A stretch of DNA of 64,000 nt, from positions 1 through 64,000 of the forward strand of contig NZ_JALJWH010000001.1 in the NCBI RefSeq assembly GCF_024168825.1. Reading direction: 5' to 3'. A model generated the notes under the pieces. It saw only the letters and a program-made list of their open reading frames with translations, did not search any database and was not told the DNA's origin. Below, piece by piece: positions 24,250-33,139 of this stretch (the first letter of the stretch is position 1; each line of letters starts with the position of its first letter). The position numbers were made by a program, and so were the translations under genes. Origin of the DNA: Paenarthrobacter sp. A20. GTDB lineage: Bacteria > Actinomycetota > Actinomycetes > Actinomycetales > Micrococcaceae.

Positions 24250-26547
24250 CTAACGGACAGCCATGCTCGGATCCAGCTGCTCGATTCCCTCAGGCGTCAC
24301 CAGCACCACCCGGGCGGTGCAGATGTCATAGAACAACCCCGTGGCCTGCACGTGACCGGAAGCCAGGGCTGGACCGGTGACAGGGTGCTCCTCCAATTTG
24401 CGGAGCTGCAGAGCAATGTTCACCATGCTCAGTTGGTCGAGCCGGCTGTAGCCGTCGGCGTCGGTAGCGCGGGCAACAGGGTGGCCGGCGAGCAACGCCG
24501 AGTAGCTGGGACGCGCATGCTCCAGCCAGGAATCGAATCCCGCGCCCAGGGCAGGTGCAGAACCCTCAGCATCAGCAATGACGGCTTTCATCGCACCGCA
24601 ATTGGAGTGCCCGCAGATCACGATCGAGTCCACGGACAACGCTTTGACTGCGAAGGACAGCGTTGAATCAATGGAGGCATCCCGGCCGTCGCTGCACACC
24701 ACGTTGCCAATGTTGCGGAGCGTCAGGAGGTCACCCGGTCCGCTGCTGGTGATCAGGTTGGGGTTGACCCGTGAGTCGACGCAGGCAACAAACAGCGTGT
24801 CAGGGTTCTGTCCCTCGGTGAGGTCCTGAACCAGTGGCCTGACCTTGTCCGCGTGGCGACGGTGGTACTTGTCGATGCCCAGGAGGACTGACCGCAGCGG
24901 CAGCCGCCCGCCGTCGTCGTCCCCTGCCGGGGTGACCGCCTCAGCAGGCAGCCAGGACGTGCGCGGCGGCAGCGGGAATTCACGCGGATCCTGCCGCTGG
25001 GGAGTGTTGTCCTCAGCATCGGTGAAGGCGGTGGTTCCGTGTTCCTCCAGCACCACCGAGGCGCCGGTGTTGCGGTGCTGCTTCTGCCAGGCCACCAGCG
25101 CTTCGCGGAAGGCGTGGTCCAGGTAATCGGCGTTGAGTTCCACCACGGCGTCCTGGCCTTCGGGTATGGAATGGAGGACGCGGTTGAGCCGGGGCAGGGC
25201 GAAGAAGCTGCACGATCCGGCGATGGTGACGCGCCACGGCAGGGTCGAACCGGCGGGCGCGTGGGCATTGATCTGCGCCCGGAGAACGCGCCACAGCACA
25301 CACAGGGCGGCGAGGGCCAGGCCGATCATGACGCCTTCGAGCAGGTTGAGGACCACGACGCACACCAGGGTGACGCTGTAAACCAGGAGCTCGCCGGTGC
25401 GGAGGCTGGTACGGATGTCGGCGACTTTGATGAGCTTCGCGCCGATGACCAGCAGGAGGCCGGCCAGCACGGACAGCGGAATGAGTTGGATGAGCCCGGC
25501 GAACAGGGCGGAGAAGACGAGGACCCAGACGCCGTGCAGGATGGCGGAGGTGCGGCTCGCGGCCCCGGCTTCAACATTGGTGGCGCTGCGGACGATCACG
25601 CCGGTCACCGGGAGGCCACCGAGCATGCCCGAGACAACGTTGGCGGAGCCTTGGCCCACCAGTTCGCGGTTGAGGTTGGTGCGCGCGCCGCCGTGCATTT
25701 TGTCGACGGCGACCGCTGACAGGAGCGATTCGATGCTCGCGATCAGGGCCACGGTAATGACGGCCATGCCCGCTGCGCGCCAGTTGCCGTCGGGCAGGCT
25801 TGGCAGTGCGATGGCGTCGAAGATGGAGCCGCTGAAACTGATGCGCTCAACGTTTGGAGCCACCGCCACGGACAGGGCAGTGACGGCGACGACGGCGGCC
25901 AGCGGGCCAGGCACTTTTCGCACCGCTGCCGGCAAGTACTTCCAGGCCATCAAGATGGCAACAACGGCAAGCCCCAGCAACGCCGAGTGCAGCTCCACGT
26001 TGGTGATGGCCGCTGGCAGGGCCGTTAGGTTTTCGACGGCGGACCCAGCAGCTTGGCCGCCGAGCAGCACGTGGAGTTGCTGCAGGATGATGGTGATGCC
26101 GATGCCGGCGAGCATCGCCTTGACCACCACGGGCGACACTGCCAGCGCGGCCCTGCCAATACGGCTGACACCCATGAGTAACTGCACGACGCCGGCGCCG
26201 ACCGTGATGGCGCATGTCACCGCCCAGCCGAATTCGTCCACGAGACCGGCAACGACGACGGTCAGGCCGGCTGCGGGGCCGCTCACCTGCAGTGGGGAAC
26301 CACCAAGGCTGCCTGCGACGATGCCGCCGACCGCTGCGGCGATGAGCCCGGCCATGACGGGGGCTCCGGAGGCGGCGGCAATGCCCAGGGAAAGAGGGAG
26401 TGCGACGAGGAAGACTACGAGGGATGCGGGAAGGTCCGCTCCGAGGTTGCTGAGGAAGCTTGGCTTGGCTGCAACATTGCCCGGGTTCTTTCCCGGCGGG
26501 CTGTGGGAGTCAGTGGGGACGGTTGCGGAATCGTTGGGCTGCGGCAT
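24250..26547 (-). CDS. SulP anion transporter fused to beta-carbonic anhydrase
   Basis: 765 aa from the ATG at 26547 (AAGGAT upstream). Residues about 30-480 are a SulP/SLC26 permease with some 12 spans (LVVFLVALPLSLGIAAASGAP, GSLGGSPLQVSGPAAGLTV, MLGGLPVTGVIVRS). Residues about 560-760 are a beta-class carbonic anhydrase with all zinc ligands: Cys589 and Asp591-Arg593 in CVDSRV, His647 and Cys650 in CGHSNCGAM. A STAS-like stretch appears reduced. The fusion points to bicarbonate import or export tied to CO2 hydration at the inner membrane face, rather than sulfate transport. It appears monocistronic. The fusion type is known in several bacterial phyla. Confidence 0.92.
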   Translation of the reverse strand: MPQPNDSATVPTDSHSPPGKNPGNVAAKPSFLSNLGADLPASLVVFLVALPLSLGIAAASGAPVMAGLIAAAVGGIVAGSLGGSPLQVSGPAAGLTVVVAGLVDEFGWAVTCAITVGAGVVQLLMGVSRIGRAALAVSPVVVKAMLAGIGITIILQQLHVLLGGQAAGSAVENLTALPAAITNVELHSALLGLAVVAILMAWKYLPAAVRKVPGPLAAVVAVTALSVAVAPNVERISFSGSIFDAIALPSLPDGNWRAAGMAVITVALIASIESLLSAVAVDKMHGGARTNLNRELVGQGSANVVSGMLGGLPVTGVIVRSATNVEAGAASRTSAILHGVWVLVFSALFAGLIQLIPLSVLAGLLLVIGAKLIKVADIRTSLRTGELLVYSVTLVCVVVLNLLEGVMIGLALAALCVLWRVLRAQINAHAPAGSTLPWRVTIAGSCSFFALPRLNRVLHSIPEGQDAVVELNADYLDHAFREALVAWQKQHRNTGASVVLEEHGTTAFTDAEDNTPQRQDPREFPLPPRTSWLPAEAVTPAGDDDGGRLPLRSVLLGIDKYHRRHADKVRPLVQDLTEGQNPDTLFVACVDSRVNPNLITSSGPGDLLTLRNIGNVVCSDGRDASIDSTLSFAVKALSVDSIVICGHSNCGAMKAVIADAEGSAPALGAGFDSWLEHARPSYSALLAGHPVARATDADGYSRLDQLSMVNIALQLRKLEEHPVTGPALASGHVQATGLFYDICTARVVLVTPEGIEQLDPSMAVR

Positions 26548-26724
26548 GGTGATCCTTGAGCTTGGGAATGCTGACCCTTCCAAGCTACGGAACTTGTCAC
26601 CGTTAATGACAACAAGATGTGACAAGCGTGACAAAAGCTGTGAAGATGCGCTTCATGTTGGGACCCACGGGAACTTTCGTGGGGGTGGAGCGCGTTGGGG
26701 CGTTCCGGGTCGTGAGCCAGGCTG

Positions 26725-26751
26725 ACGACGGCGGGCACCTCCCGCCGTCGT
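26725..26751. repeat. GACGGCGG palindrome family (copy 2), in a divergent region
   Basis: 11-bp arms 26725-26735 and 26741-26751, loop CACCT. It lies between the divergent starts of the SulP and acyl-CoA dehydrogenase-like genes, where a terminator is not expected unless a short transcript ends here. Confidence 0.6.
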
Positions 26752-26772
26752 TCATTTGCCTTCCGCACGCAT

Positions 26773-26796
26773 AACCTAAGGTTACTTAGTTTAGGC
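26773..26796 (+). promoter_or_regulatory. A/T-rich TAACC-TAA-GGTTA element
   Basis: TAACCTAAGGTTA has 5-bp arms around TAA and is followed by CTTAGTTTAGG. The left half TAAGGTTA fits the left half of a DtxR/IdeR iron box, but the right half is displaced by two bases. It is the likely promoter/operator of the next operon. Confidence 0.3.
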
Positions 26797-26804
26797 TTGG
26801 CATC

Positions 26805-27881
26805 ATGAGCAACACCGAATCCCAGTCCGTACGCATCAGTTCCGAGCCCGTTCAACTGCAGGCGCTCGAGCCCATGCTGGAAAAGGTGCGGGAAGCCGTG
26901 GGCGATGTCCCTGCACTGCTTGCCATCGCCAAGGAAATCGGGCTGACGGCCCCGAAGCCCGGCGAGGGAAACACCGCCAAGCTCTGGGAGCTCCTGGCAT
27001 CAGTCACAGGCGTGGACGTGGCGGCCGGGCGGGTGCTTGAGCCTCACTTGGATGCCGTGGCGATTCTGGAGCAGGCCGGAAATCACAACCAGCCGGAGGG
27101 CGCCTGGGGTGTCTTCGCCGCCGAAGGCCCCGGCCTGAAGCTCGAGGCAAAACGCGACAACGCCGGGAATTACGTCCTCAACGGATCCAAACCGTGGTGC
27201 TCGCTCGCCGCCCAACTGGACGGTGCCGTGATCACAGCGCACACCGAGGACAACAACCGGGCCGCCTTCGCCGTGCACCTCAAAGACCCCGGAGTGTCCT
27301 GCGAAACACCGCCGTGGACCAGCCGCGGCCTCCAGGAAATTCCCAGCGGCACCGTCCACTTCGACCAAGTCCCCGCAACCCCTATTGGCGGAGAGAACTG
27401 GTATTTCAAGCGACCCGGCTTCGCGTGGGGAGGCATGGCCGTGGCCGCGTGCTGGCTGGGCGGAGCTGTCGCCGTGGCCCGTGACTTCAAGACCGCGCTG
27501 GCGAAGGGCGCCGACAACGGCAGGGAACCGGATCAAATCGCCCTCGCCTCCCTTGGCGAGGTGGACAGGATCATCACGTCCGTCACCGGGTACCTGGCCC
27601 AAGCGGCAGAGCGAATCGACGCCGGCGAACTGGACAGCGGCGCTGACACCAACGGCCCCAGCGCCTGGAGCGAAGCCCTGCGCATCCGCGGAACGGTAGC
27701 CGCCGCCGTCGAGCGTGTCCAAACAGTGGTGACGCAAAACCTCGGCCCCGCGCCGCTGGCGTTCAACGAAACGTACGGCAAGCGTATGGCAGACCTGTCC
27801 CTGTACATCCGGCAGCATCACGCCATGCGCGACGACGCCCAGCTGGGCGGGCTGACACTCAAGGGAGACCGGACATGGTGA
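26805..27881 (+). CDS. Acyl-CoA dehydrogenase-like flavoprotein
   Basis: 358 aa, shorter and more divergent than true fatty-acid acyl-CoA dehydrogenases (about 380-390 aa). Recognisable pieces: helical N-terminus, GAWGVFAAEGPGLKLEAK at about 100 and NYVLNGSKPWCSLAAQLDGA at about 120 (the FAD/substrate strand region), and a C-terminal helical bundle ending ADLSLYIRQHHAMRDD. The usual catalytic Glu cannot be placed with certainty. First gene of a three-gene operon with a PIG-L/methyltransferase fusion and a GT2 enzyme; its stop overlaps the next start by 7 bases. It probably oxidises an acyl or amine intermediate of an unidentified pathway. Confidence 0.82.
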   Translation: MSNTESQSVRISSEPVQLQALEPMLEKVREAVGDVPALLAIAKEIGLTAPKPGEGNTAKLWELLASVTGVDVAAGRVLEPHLDAVAILEQAGNHNQPEGAWGVFAAEGPGLKLEAKRDNAGNYVLNGSKPWCSLAAQLDGAVITAHTEDNNRAAFAVHLKDPGVSCETPPWTSRGLQEIPSGTVHFDQVPATPIGGENWYFKRPGFAWGGMAVAACWLGGAVAVARDFKTALAKGADNGREPDQIALASLGEVDRIITSVTGYLAQAAERIDAGELDSGADTNGPSAWSEALRIRGTVAAAVERVQTVVTQNLGPAPLAFNETYGKRMADLSLYIRQHHAMRDDAQLGGLTLKGDRTW

Positions 27882-29233
27882 CGTTCTCGCACGCAGACAC
27901 TGGTACGTCCGAGCAGCAATGGGCCGCGGCCGGGGTTGCTGCCCTCCCCGAATTACCGCTCGATACAGCCGAACTCGCGGCCCTGACCTTCGTGGTGGTG
28001 GCCGCGCATCCAGACGACGAAACGCTCGGCGCCGGCGGCTTTCTGGCCAGACTGCACGCGGCCGGGGCCGCGATCGAACTGGTCCTCTGCACCGCAGGCG
28101 AGGCATCGCATCCGGACTCGCAAACCACGACGCCGGAACAGCTTGCCGCTGTCAGGCTCACTGAATTCGACACGGCGGTGTCCGGGCTGGCACCCAGGGC
28201 GACCTGGCGGTTTCTGGAACTCCCGGATGGGCAATTGGCAGCAAACGCAGACCGCATAGAAGCGGCAGTTCGGGAGAACACCGCTGGGATACAGCCCGAA
28301 AACGTGGTCATCGTGGCCCCCTTTCGCGCCGACGGCCATACGGACCACGACACCCTTGGGACGGTCGCCGCGGACCTCGCAGCACAAGAAGGCTACGGAC
28401 TTCTGGAATACCCCATTTGGTACTGGTTGTGGGCAGGAACTGGGGACACCGCCTGGAATGGTTGGGTACGCGTGCCCCTGAGCCAGGAAGAACAGCAAGC
28501 CAAGGCCAAAGCGATGCGCGCCCACGCCTCGCAAACGGAACCGCTGTCAGGGCGACCGGGCGATGAGACGCTGCTTTCCGGGACGTTCCTGGAGCACTTC
28601 GAACGGCCATGGGAAACGTTCGCCTGGCACCCCTCCCAGGCCGGCAACAACAGCGCCGCGGACGCCGAGCGGATCTTCGACGAGGTCCACCGCCGCGAAG
28701 AGGACCCTTGGAGCTACACCACCAGCTGGTACGAGCGCCGCAAACGGGCACTGACCCTGGCTGCCTTGCCCCGTGAAAGCTACGAGTCCGGATTGGAACT
28801 GGGCTGCTCCATCGGCACCCTCAGCGAAGAACTCGCCCGGCGTTGCCGGACATTCCTGGGAGTGGACGCCAGCAGTGCAGCCTTGGCCCAGGCAGCGGAG
28901 CGCCTCGCGACGTACCCGACAGCGGAGGTCAAACACCTGATTATGCCCCAGGAGTGGCCGGAGGGCTCGTTTGATCTGGTGGTCCTGTCAGAGACCGGCT
29001 ACTACTTGTCACCGGAAGAACTCACCGAGCTCCTGGCTCGGATCCAGGCCTCCACCACGCCCGGCGGAACACTGCTTCTGTGCCATTGGCGGCATCCGAT
29101 TTCCGGCTGGGAGTTGGACGCCGAGTCGGTGCATGCCATGGCCCGCACCCACCTCGGCTGGCCAACCCACGGGCTCTATCAGGAGAAGGACTTCATGCTG
29201 GAAGTCTTCACAGCACCGGACACTTCGCCATGA
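27875..29233 (+). CDS. Bifunctional PIG-L deacetylase / SAM-dependent methyltransferase
   Basis: 452 aa fusion. Residues about 35-240 are a LmbE/PIG-L zinc deacetylase: HPDDE at 45-49 and the distal DGHTDHD supply the metal ligands. Residues about 265-445 are a class I methyltransferase of the NodS type, with motif I LELGCSIGTLSEEL near 307, the acidic GVDASSAAL, and VVLSETGYYL. The pair suggests removal of an N-acyl group from an amino sugar followed by N- or O-methylation, much as NodB and NodS act in Nod-factor synthesis, though that parallel is inference. It overlaps both neighbours, so the three proteins are made together. Confidence 0.9.
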   Translation: MVTFSHADTGTSEQQWAAAGVAALPELPLDTAELAALTFVVVAAHPDDETLGAGGFLARLHAAGAAIELVLCTAGEASHPDSQTTTPEQLAAVRLTEFDTAVSGLAPRATWRFLELPDGQLAANADRIEAAVRENTAGIQPENVVIVAPFRADGHTDHDTLGTVAADLAAQEGYGLLEYPIWYWLWAGTGDTAWNGWVRVPLSQEEQQAKAKAMRAHASQTEPLSGRPGDETLLSGTFLEHFERPWETFAWHPSQAGNNSAADAERIFDEVHRREEDPWSYTTSWYERRKRALTLAALPRESYESGLELGCSIGTLSEELARRCRTFLGVDASSAALAQAAERLATYPTAEVKHLIMPQEWPEGSFDLVVLSETGYYLSPEELTELLARIQASTTPGGTLLLCHWRHPISGWELDAESVHAMARTHLGWPTHGLYQEKDFMLEVFTAPDTSP

Positions 29234-29970
29234 CGGACCTTCAAACCATTACCAGCGTCATTGTGGTGATCCCGGCCCACAACGAGGACCGGCATATCGG
29301 CAAGGCCCTCGCGGCACTCAAGACAGCAGCGGACGCCTTGCAGCGGGAGCGACCGGGAACCAGCGTTTCCATCGTCGTGGTCCTGGACTGCTGCACGGAC
29401 CGCTCCGCTGACATTACGGCAGCGTACGTTTCCGCCGACCCCCGTTTCGGCGCCGTGGACGTGAAAATGCGGAGTACCGGTGCCAGCCGCGACGCCGGCA
29501 TCCGGGCCGCCTTGGACCGCATGCCCGGAGACGGAACAGCGACCACCTGGTTGGCGACCACCGATGCCGACTCCGCGGTCCCGGAACACTGGCTGGTGCG
29601 GCAAGTGGAGCTGGCCAACGCAGGAGCCGACGCCATCCTCGGCTCGGTTGAACCAGACCCCGACGACGTAGATCCGGCAGTACTGAGGCGCTGGCTGGAG
29701 CTACACCCGTTCCGCGAGGACCACCCCCACATCTATGGAGCCAACCTGGGCATCAGGGCTTCGGCGTATCTCGCGGCGGGCGGGTTCCCGAAGGTGCGGG
29801 CCCACGAAGACCGGGTCCTTGTGGAACAGCTCCGCGGCCAAAGATTCGTGGTCACCGCGACGGACACTACCAGGGTGGTGACCTCCGGGCGGATGCAGGC
29901 CCGCGCGCCGGAGGGTTTCGCGGCCTACCTTCGCACCTTGGGCGCGGAACTTCCGGCTGCGACGGGCTAA
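29230..29970 (+). CDS. GT2 family glycosyltransferase
   Basis: 246 aa from the ATG at 29230, which overlaps the previous stop (ATGA). Family 2 signature regions: VVIPAHNEDRHIGKAL at the N-terminus, VVLDCCTDRSAD, the DXD-like ATTDADSAVPEHWL, and GANLGIRASAYLAAGGFP near the acceptor site. No membrane segments, so it is a soluble cytoplasmic enzyme. As third member of the operon it should add a sugar to the product handled by the deacetylase/methyltransferase and flavoprotein; donor and acceptor are unknown. Confidence 0.87.
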   Translation: MTDLQTITSVIVVIPAHNEDRHIGKALAALKTAADALQRERPGTSVSIVVVLDCCTDRSADITAAYVSADPRFGAVDVKMRSTGASRDAGIRAALDRMPGDGTATTWLATTDADSAVPEHWLVRQVELANAGADAILGSVEPDPDDVDPAVLRRWLELHPFREDHPHIYGANLGIRASAYLAAGGFPKVRAHEDRVLVEQLRGQRFVVTATDTTRVVTSGRMQARAPEGFAAYLRTLGAELPAATG

Positions 29971-30015
29971 GTGTCCAATCACTGAAGGGGTAATGACCCG
30001 CCCGCTCAACTGCGG

Positions 30016-30957
30016 TCAGTCGAGCAGCGCTACGCCGAACTCAGCGACGACGGCCCGCAATTCCCTGAGGTAGTGCTGCGCTTGGTCGGTGAGCGGAATC
30101 GCTGCGTGGCCGATCCAGCCGATCTCGATGCGTTCGTCAACGTCGAGCGGGATGGCGACGATCTCCGGGTCGAGCTGCCCGCTGATGATGCCCGTCGAGA
30201 TCGTGTAGCCGTGGAGCCCGATCATGAGGTTGAAGATCGTGGCACGGTCAGAGACCCGGATCTCCTGCTTACTGGACATGGTGGAGAGAATCTCCTCCGC
30301 GAAGTAAAAAGAGTTGTTCGCACCTTGATCGAAGGTTAGCCGCGGCAAGCCGGCGAGATCATCGAGGGTCGCACGCTCTTTTAAGGCGAGCGGGTTGTTT
30401 CGTGAAATGAAAATGTGCGGATCGGCGAGGAAAAGCGGAGTGAACGCGAGTCCGGATTCCCGGAGCAGCTTGTCGATGATCTTCCGGTTGAAATCGTTCC
30501 GGTAGAGGATGCCGATCTCGCTGCGCAGCGTTCGGACATCCTCGATGATGTCCCAGGTGCGGGACTCACGCAGCGAGAACTCGTATTCGGCCACATCAGA
30601 GGCCTTGACCATCCGGACGAAGGCGTCCACCGCGAACGAGTAGTGCTGCGTTGACACCCCGAGCAGGCGTCGCCTCGGTGGCCTGCCAAGGTAGCGCTGC
30701 TCGAGGAGAGCGAACTGCTCCACGACCTGCCTCGCGTAGCCGAGGAACTCTACCCCGTCGGCGGTGAGGGTTACCCCGCGGGCGGAGCGGACCAGGAGAG
30801 CACGGCCCACCCGGGCCTCAAGATCCTTCATCGCTGCGGACATTGTCGGCTGCGCAACGTAGAGAAGATCGGCAGCCGCGGAGATCGACCCCTCAGCGGC
30901 AACTTCAATAAAATAGCGGAGCTGCTGCAGGGTCAGTCCGCTCGAAAGCTGGGGCAT
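30016..30957 (-). CDS. LysR-family regulator of the MesX-MesD operon
   Basis: 313 aa. N-terminal winged helix LTLQQLRYFIEVAAEGSISAAADLL with the recognition helix QPTMSAAMKDLEARVG, then a two-lobe effector domain from about residue 95. It is divergent from MesX with 120 bp between starts, the arrangement typical for a LysR activator of the neighbouring operon. Since that operon makes methionine, homocysteine or methionine is a likely effector, as for MetR, but this is inference. Confidence 0.88.
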   Translation of the reverse strand: MPQLSSGLTLQQLRYFIEVAAEGSISAAADLLYVAQPTMSAAMKDLEARVGRALLVRSARGVTLTADGVEFLGYARQVVEQFALLEQRYLGRPPRRRLLGVSTQHYSFAVDAFVRMVKASDVAEYEFSLRESRTWDIIEDVRTLRSEIGILYRNDFNRKIIDKLLRESGLAFTPLFLADPHIFISRNNPLALKERATLDDLAGLPRLTFDQGANNSFYFAEEILSTMSSKQEIRVSDRATIFNLMIGLHGYTISTGIISGQLDPEIVAIPLDVDERIEIGWIGHAAIPLTDQAQHYLRELRAVVAEFGVALLD

Positions 30958-30966
30958 AGGAAAAGT

Positions 30967-30982
30967 CTATATGAATGCATAG
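30967..30982. promoter_or_regulatory. Weak LysR-type site CTAT-N8-ATAG
   Basis: CTATATGAATGCATAG in the divergent region, 9 bp from the regulator start. It fits the loose T-N11-A rule of LysR sites only; arms are 4 bp. Confidence 0.25.
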
Positions 30983-31043
30983 TAATGCCAAGTTACCCGA
31001 TACCTTCGGGAAGGCTGCACCATGGATACATCACCTTCTGAAA

Positions 31044-31057
31044 GGCCGTCTCCGGCC
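31044..31057 (+). promoter_or_regulatory. Leader hairpin before MesX
   Basis: GGCCG-TCTC-CGGCC, a 5-bp stem with a tetraloop, 20 bases before the MesX start. A second small hairpin, CCTT-CGGG-AAGG, lies near 31003-31014. The ribosome site of MesX is weak, so this leader could affect translation; no known riboswitch class fits. Confidence 0.3.
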
Positions 31058-31077
31058 CATCAACGGATTGGCAGCAC

Positions 31078-32070
31078 ATGGCAGACGACTTCACCTTCAG
31101 CATCAGCACGACCCGCTTCGACGAGGACTACTCCCCGTCGGAGGGCTCCCGGATCACGACGAATTTCGCCAACCTGGCGAGGGGCGAGCACCGCCAGGAG
31201 AACCTCCGCAACGCCTTGACCATGATTCGGCGCCGCTTCAACGATCTCGCAAGCTGGGACAACCCGGACCGGGACCGTTACACCCTCGAGCTTGAGATCG
31301 TTTCCGTGCAGATTGAGTTCACTGCGGAAGGTACGGATCAGCAGTTCCCGCTGTTCGAGGTTCTCGACATCCAGATCGTTGACCAGCTGAACGGGGTCCG
31401 CCACCAAGGGATCGTGGGGAACAACTTCTCCTCCTACGTCCGTGACTTCGACTTCAGCGTCGTGCTGCCAGCGGCAGCAGCGGAGTCAGGCAAACCCACC
31501 GTTCCCGGGGACTTCGGCGATCTTCACGGCAAACTGTTCCAGCAATTCCTCGATTCCCCGGCGTGCCAGGAACGCTTCCCGCAGCCGCCAGTGGTGTGCA
31601 TCAGCGTCTCCACGAGCAAGACGTACCGGCGAACAGAGAACCGTCACCCGGTCCTGGGCGTCGAATACCAGCAGGACGAGTTCTCGCTGACGGACGCGTA
31701 CTTCGCAAAGATGGGGCTGCAGGTCCGCTACTTCATGCCACGCGGCAGCGTAGCGCCGCTCGCCTTCTATTTCCGCGGCGACCTGCTCAACGACTACTCC
31801 AACCTCCAGCTCATCGGCACGATCAGCACCATGGAGACGTTCCAGAAGATCTACCGCCCGGAGGTCTACAACGCGAACTCCGCCGCCGCCGTCGTCTATC
31901 AGCCGAGCCTGGGAGAGCAGGATTACTCGCGGACCCAGATCGCCTACGACCGCGTCGAGCGCAGTCAGCTCGCGATCACTCAGGCGAAGTACACGGAGGA
32001 ACACTTCATCACGCCCCACAAGGATCTATTGGACCAGTGGACCGCCAAATACCCCGCTCTCGTCAACTGA
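31078..32070 (+). CDS. mesX: MesX (DUF1852), partner of methionine synthase MesD
   Basis: 330 aa, full-length DUF1852 protein: starts MADDFTFSISTTRFDEDY, with TNFANLARGEHRQENLRNAL and VEYQQDEFSLTDAYFAKMG. DUF1852 was named MesX after fitness data showed it is needed for methionine synthesis by MesD, a folate-independent methionine synthase of aerobic bacteria; its biochemical role, perhaps in supplying the methyl group, is unsettled. It lies directly before mesD, 20 bp apart, which is the diagnostic gene pair. Soluble protein without export signal. Confidence 0.9.
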   Translation: MADDFTFSISTTRFDEDYSPSEGSRITTNFANLARGEHRQENLRNALTMIRRRFNDLASWDNPDRDRYTLELEIVSVQIEFTAEGTDQQFPLFEVLDIQIVDQLNGVRHQGIVGNNFSSYVRDFDFSVVLPAAAAESGKPTVPGDFGDLHGKLFQQFLDSPACQERFPQPPVVCISVSTSKTYRRTENRHPVLGVEYQQDEFSLTDAYFAKMGLQVRYFMPRGSVAPLAFYFRGDLLNDYSNLQLIGTISTMETFQKIYRPEVYNANSAAAVVYQPSLGEQDYSRTQIAYDRVERSQLAITQAKYTEEHFITPHKDLLDQWTAKYPALVN

Positions 32071-32090
32071 CCCACGGAGAATCGTCAATC

Positions 32091-33137
32091 ATGAACACAC
32101 TTTTGCCCACCACCGTTGTCGGAAGCCTGCCGAAACCATCGTGGCTCGCACAGCCGGAAACTCTGTGGTCCCCGTGGAAGCTGGACGGAGATACGTTGAT
32201 TGAGGGCAAGCAGGATGCGCTGCGCATTGCCATCCACGAGCAGAGCCGACGCGGCATCGACATCGTCAGCGACGGCGAGCAAACCCGCCAGCACTTCGTC
32301 ACGACCTTCATCGAGCATCTCAGCGGGGTCGACTTTGAACAGCGCAAGACCGTGCGCATCCGCGATCGCTACGACGCAAGCGTGCCGACCGTCGTCGGAG
32401 CGGTGCGCCGTGAGCAGCCGGTATTCGTCGAAGACGCGAAGTTCCTCCGCGCAACCACAGATAGGCCGATCAAATGGACTCTTCCCGGTCCAATGACCAT
32501 GGTGGACACGCTCTACGATGACCACTACAAGAGCCGCGAGAAGCTGGCCTGGGAGTTCGCTGCGATCCTGAACCAGGAAGCGAAAGAACTGGAGGCGGCC
32601 GGTGTGGACATCATCCAGTTCGACGAGCCCGCGTTCAATGTCTTCCTCGATGAGGTCAAGGACTGGGGCGTGGCTGCGCTTGAGAGAGCGGTAGAAGGGC
32701 TGCGTGTGGAGACAGCCGTGCATATCTGTTATGGCTACGGGATCAAGGCGAACACTGACTGGAAGGCGACGCTCGGCTCCCAGTGGCGGCAGTACGAGGA
32801 AACGTTCCCGCTGCTGCAGAGCTCCAGCATCGACATCATCTCGCTGGAATCCCAGAACTCCCACGTGCCCATGGACCTCATCGAGCTCCTCCGCGGCAAG
32901 AAAGTCATGCTCGGGGCAATCGACGTCGCAAGCGAGACCATCGAAACCCCGGAGGAAGTCGCTGACACCCTTCGCAAGGCCCTGCAGTTCGTCGATGCGG
33001 ACAAGCTCATCCCCAGCTCCAACTGCGGCATGGCACCGTTCCCCCGGGACGTGGCACTGGCCAAACTGAGTGCCCTCAGCGCAGGGACGAGAATCGTTCG
33101 CGAGGAACTCGAGCGCTCCGCGCACAAGGTGTCCTAA
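32091..33137 (+). CDS. mesD: MesD-type core methionine synthase
   Basis: 348 aa, equal to the C-terminal catalytic half of MetE only; the folate-binding N-terminal half is absent. The start is the ATG at 32091 (ACGGAGA upstream); the open frame further upstream lies inside mesX. Zinc and homocysteine residues are readable: TVVGSLPKP at the N-terminus, HIC (His and Cys ligands) in AVHICYGYG, the Glu of ISLESQNSH, and the final Cys in SSNCGMAPFP. Transfers a methyl group to homocysteine from a donor other than methyl-folate. Together with mesX and a flavin reductase it forms an oxygen-linked methionine operon. Confidence 0.9.
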   Translation: MNTLLPTTVVGSLPKPSWLAQPETLWSPWKLDGDTLIEGKQDALRIAIHEQSRRGIDIVSDGEQTRQHFVTTFIEHLSGVDFEQRKTVRIRDRYDASVPTVVGAVRREQPVFVEDAKFLRATTDRPIKWTLPGPMTMVDTLYDDHYKSREKLAWEFAAILNQEAKELEAAGVDIIQFDEPAFNVFLDEVKDWGVAALERAVEGLRVETAVHICYGYGIKANTDWKATLGSQWRQYEETFPLLQSSSIDIISLESQNSHVPMDLIELLRGKKVMLGAIDVASETIETPEEVADTLRKALQFVDADKLIPSSNCGMAPFPRDVALAKLSALSAGTRIVREELERSAHKVS

Positions 33138-33139
33138 CG

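Noticed and set aside
25397..26725. 442-codon plus-strand frame opposite the SulP-CA gene
   Set aside because: Thr/Ala/Pro-rich translation without family features; the opposite strand is certain.
26773..26796. DtxR/IdeR iron box
   Set aside because: Only the left half fits; the right half is shifted by two bases and the operon has no iron link. Kept only as a low-confidence promoter element.
30990..31077. SAM or cobalamin riboswitch before mesX
   Set aside because: The conserved core bases of the known classes are not found; only two simple hairpins are present.
31022..31219. Upstream open frame MDTSPSERPSPAHQ overlapping mesX
   Set aside because: Ser/Pro/Arg-rich, no ribosome site, mostly inside mesX in another frame.
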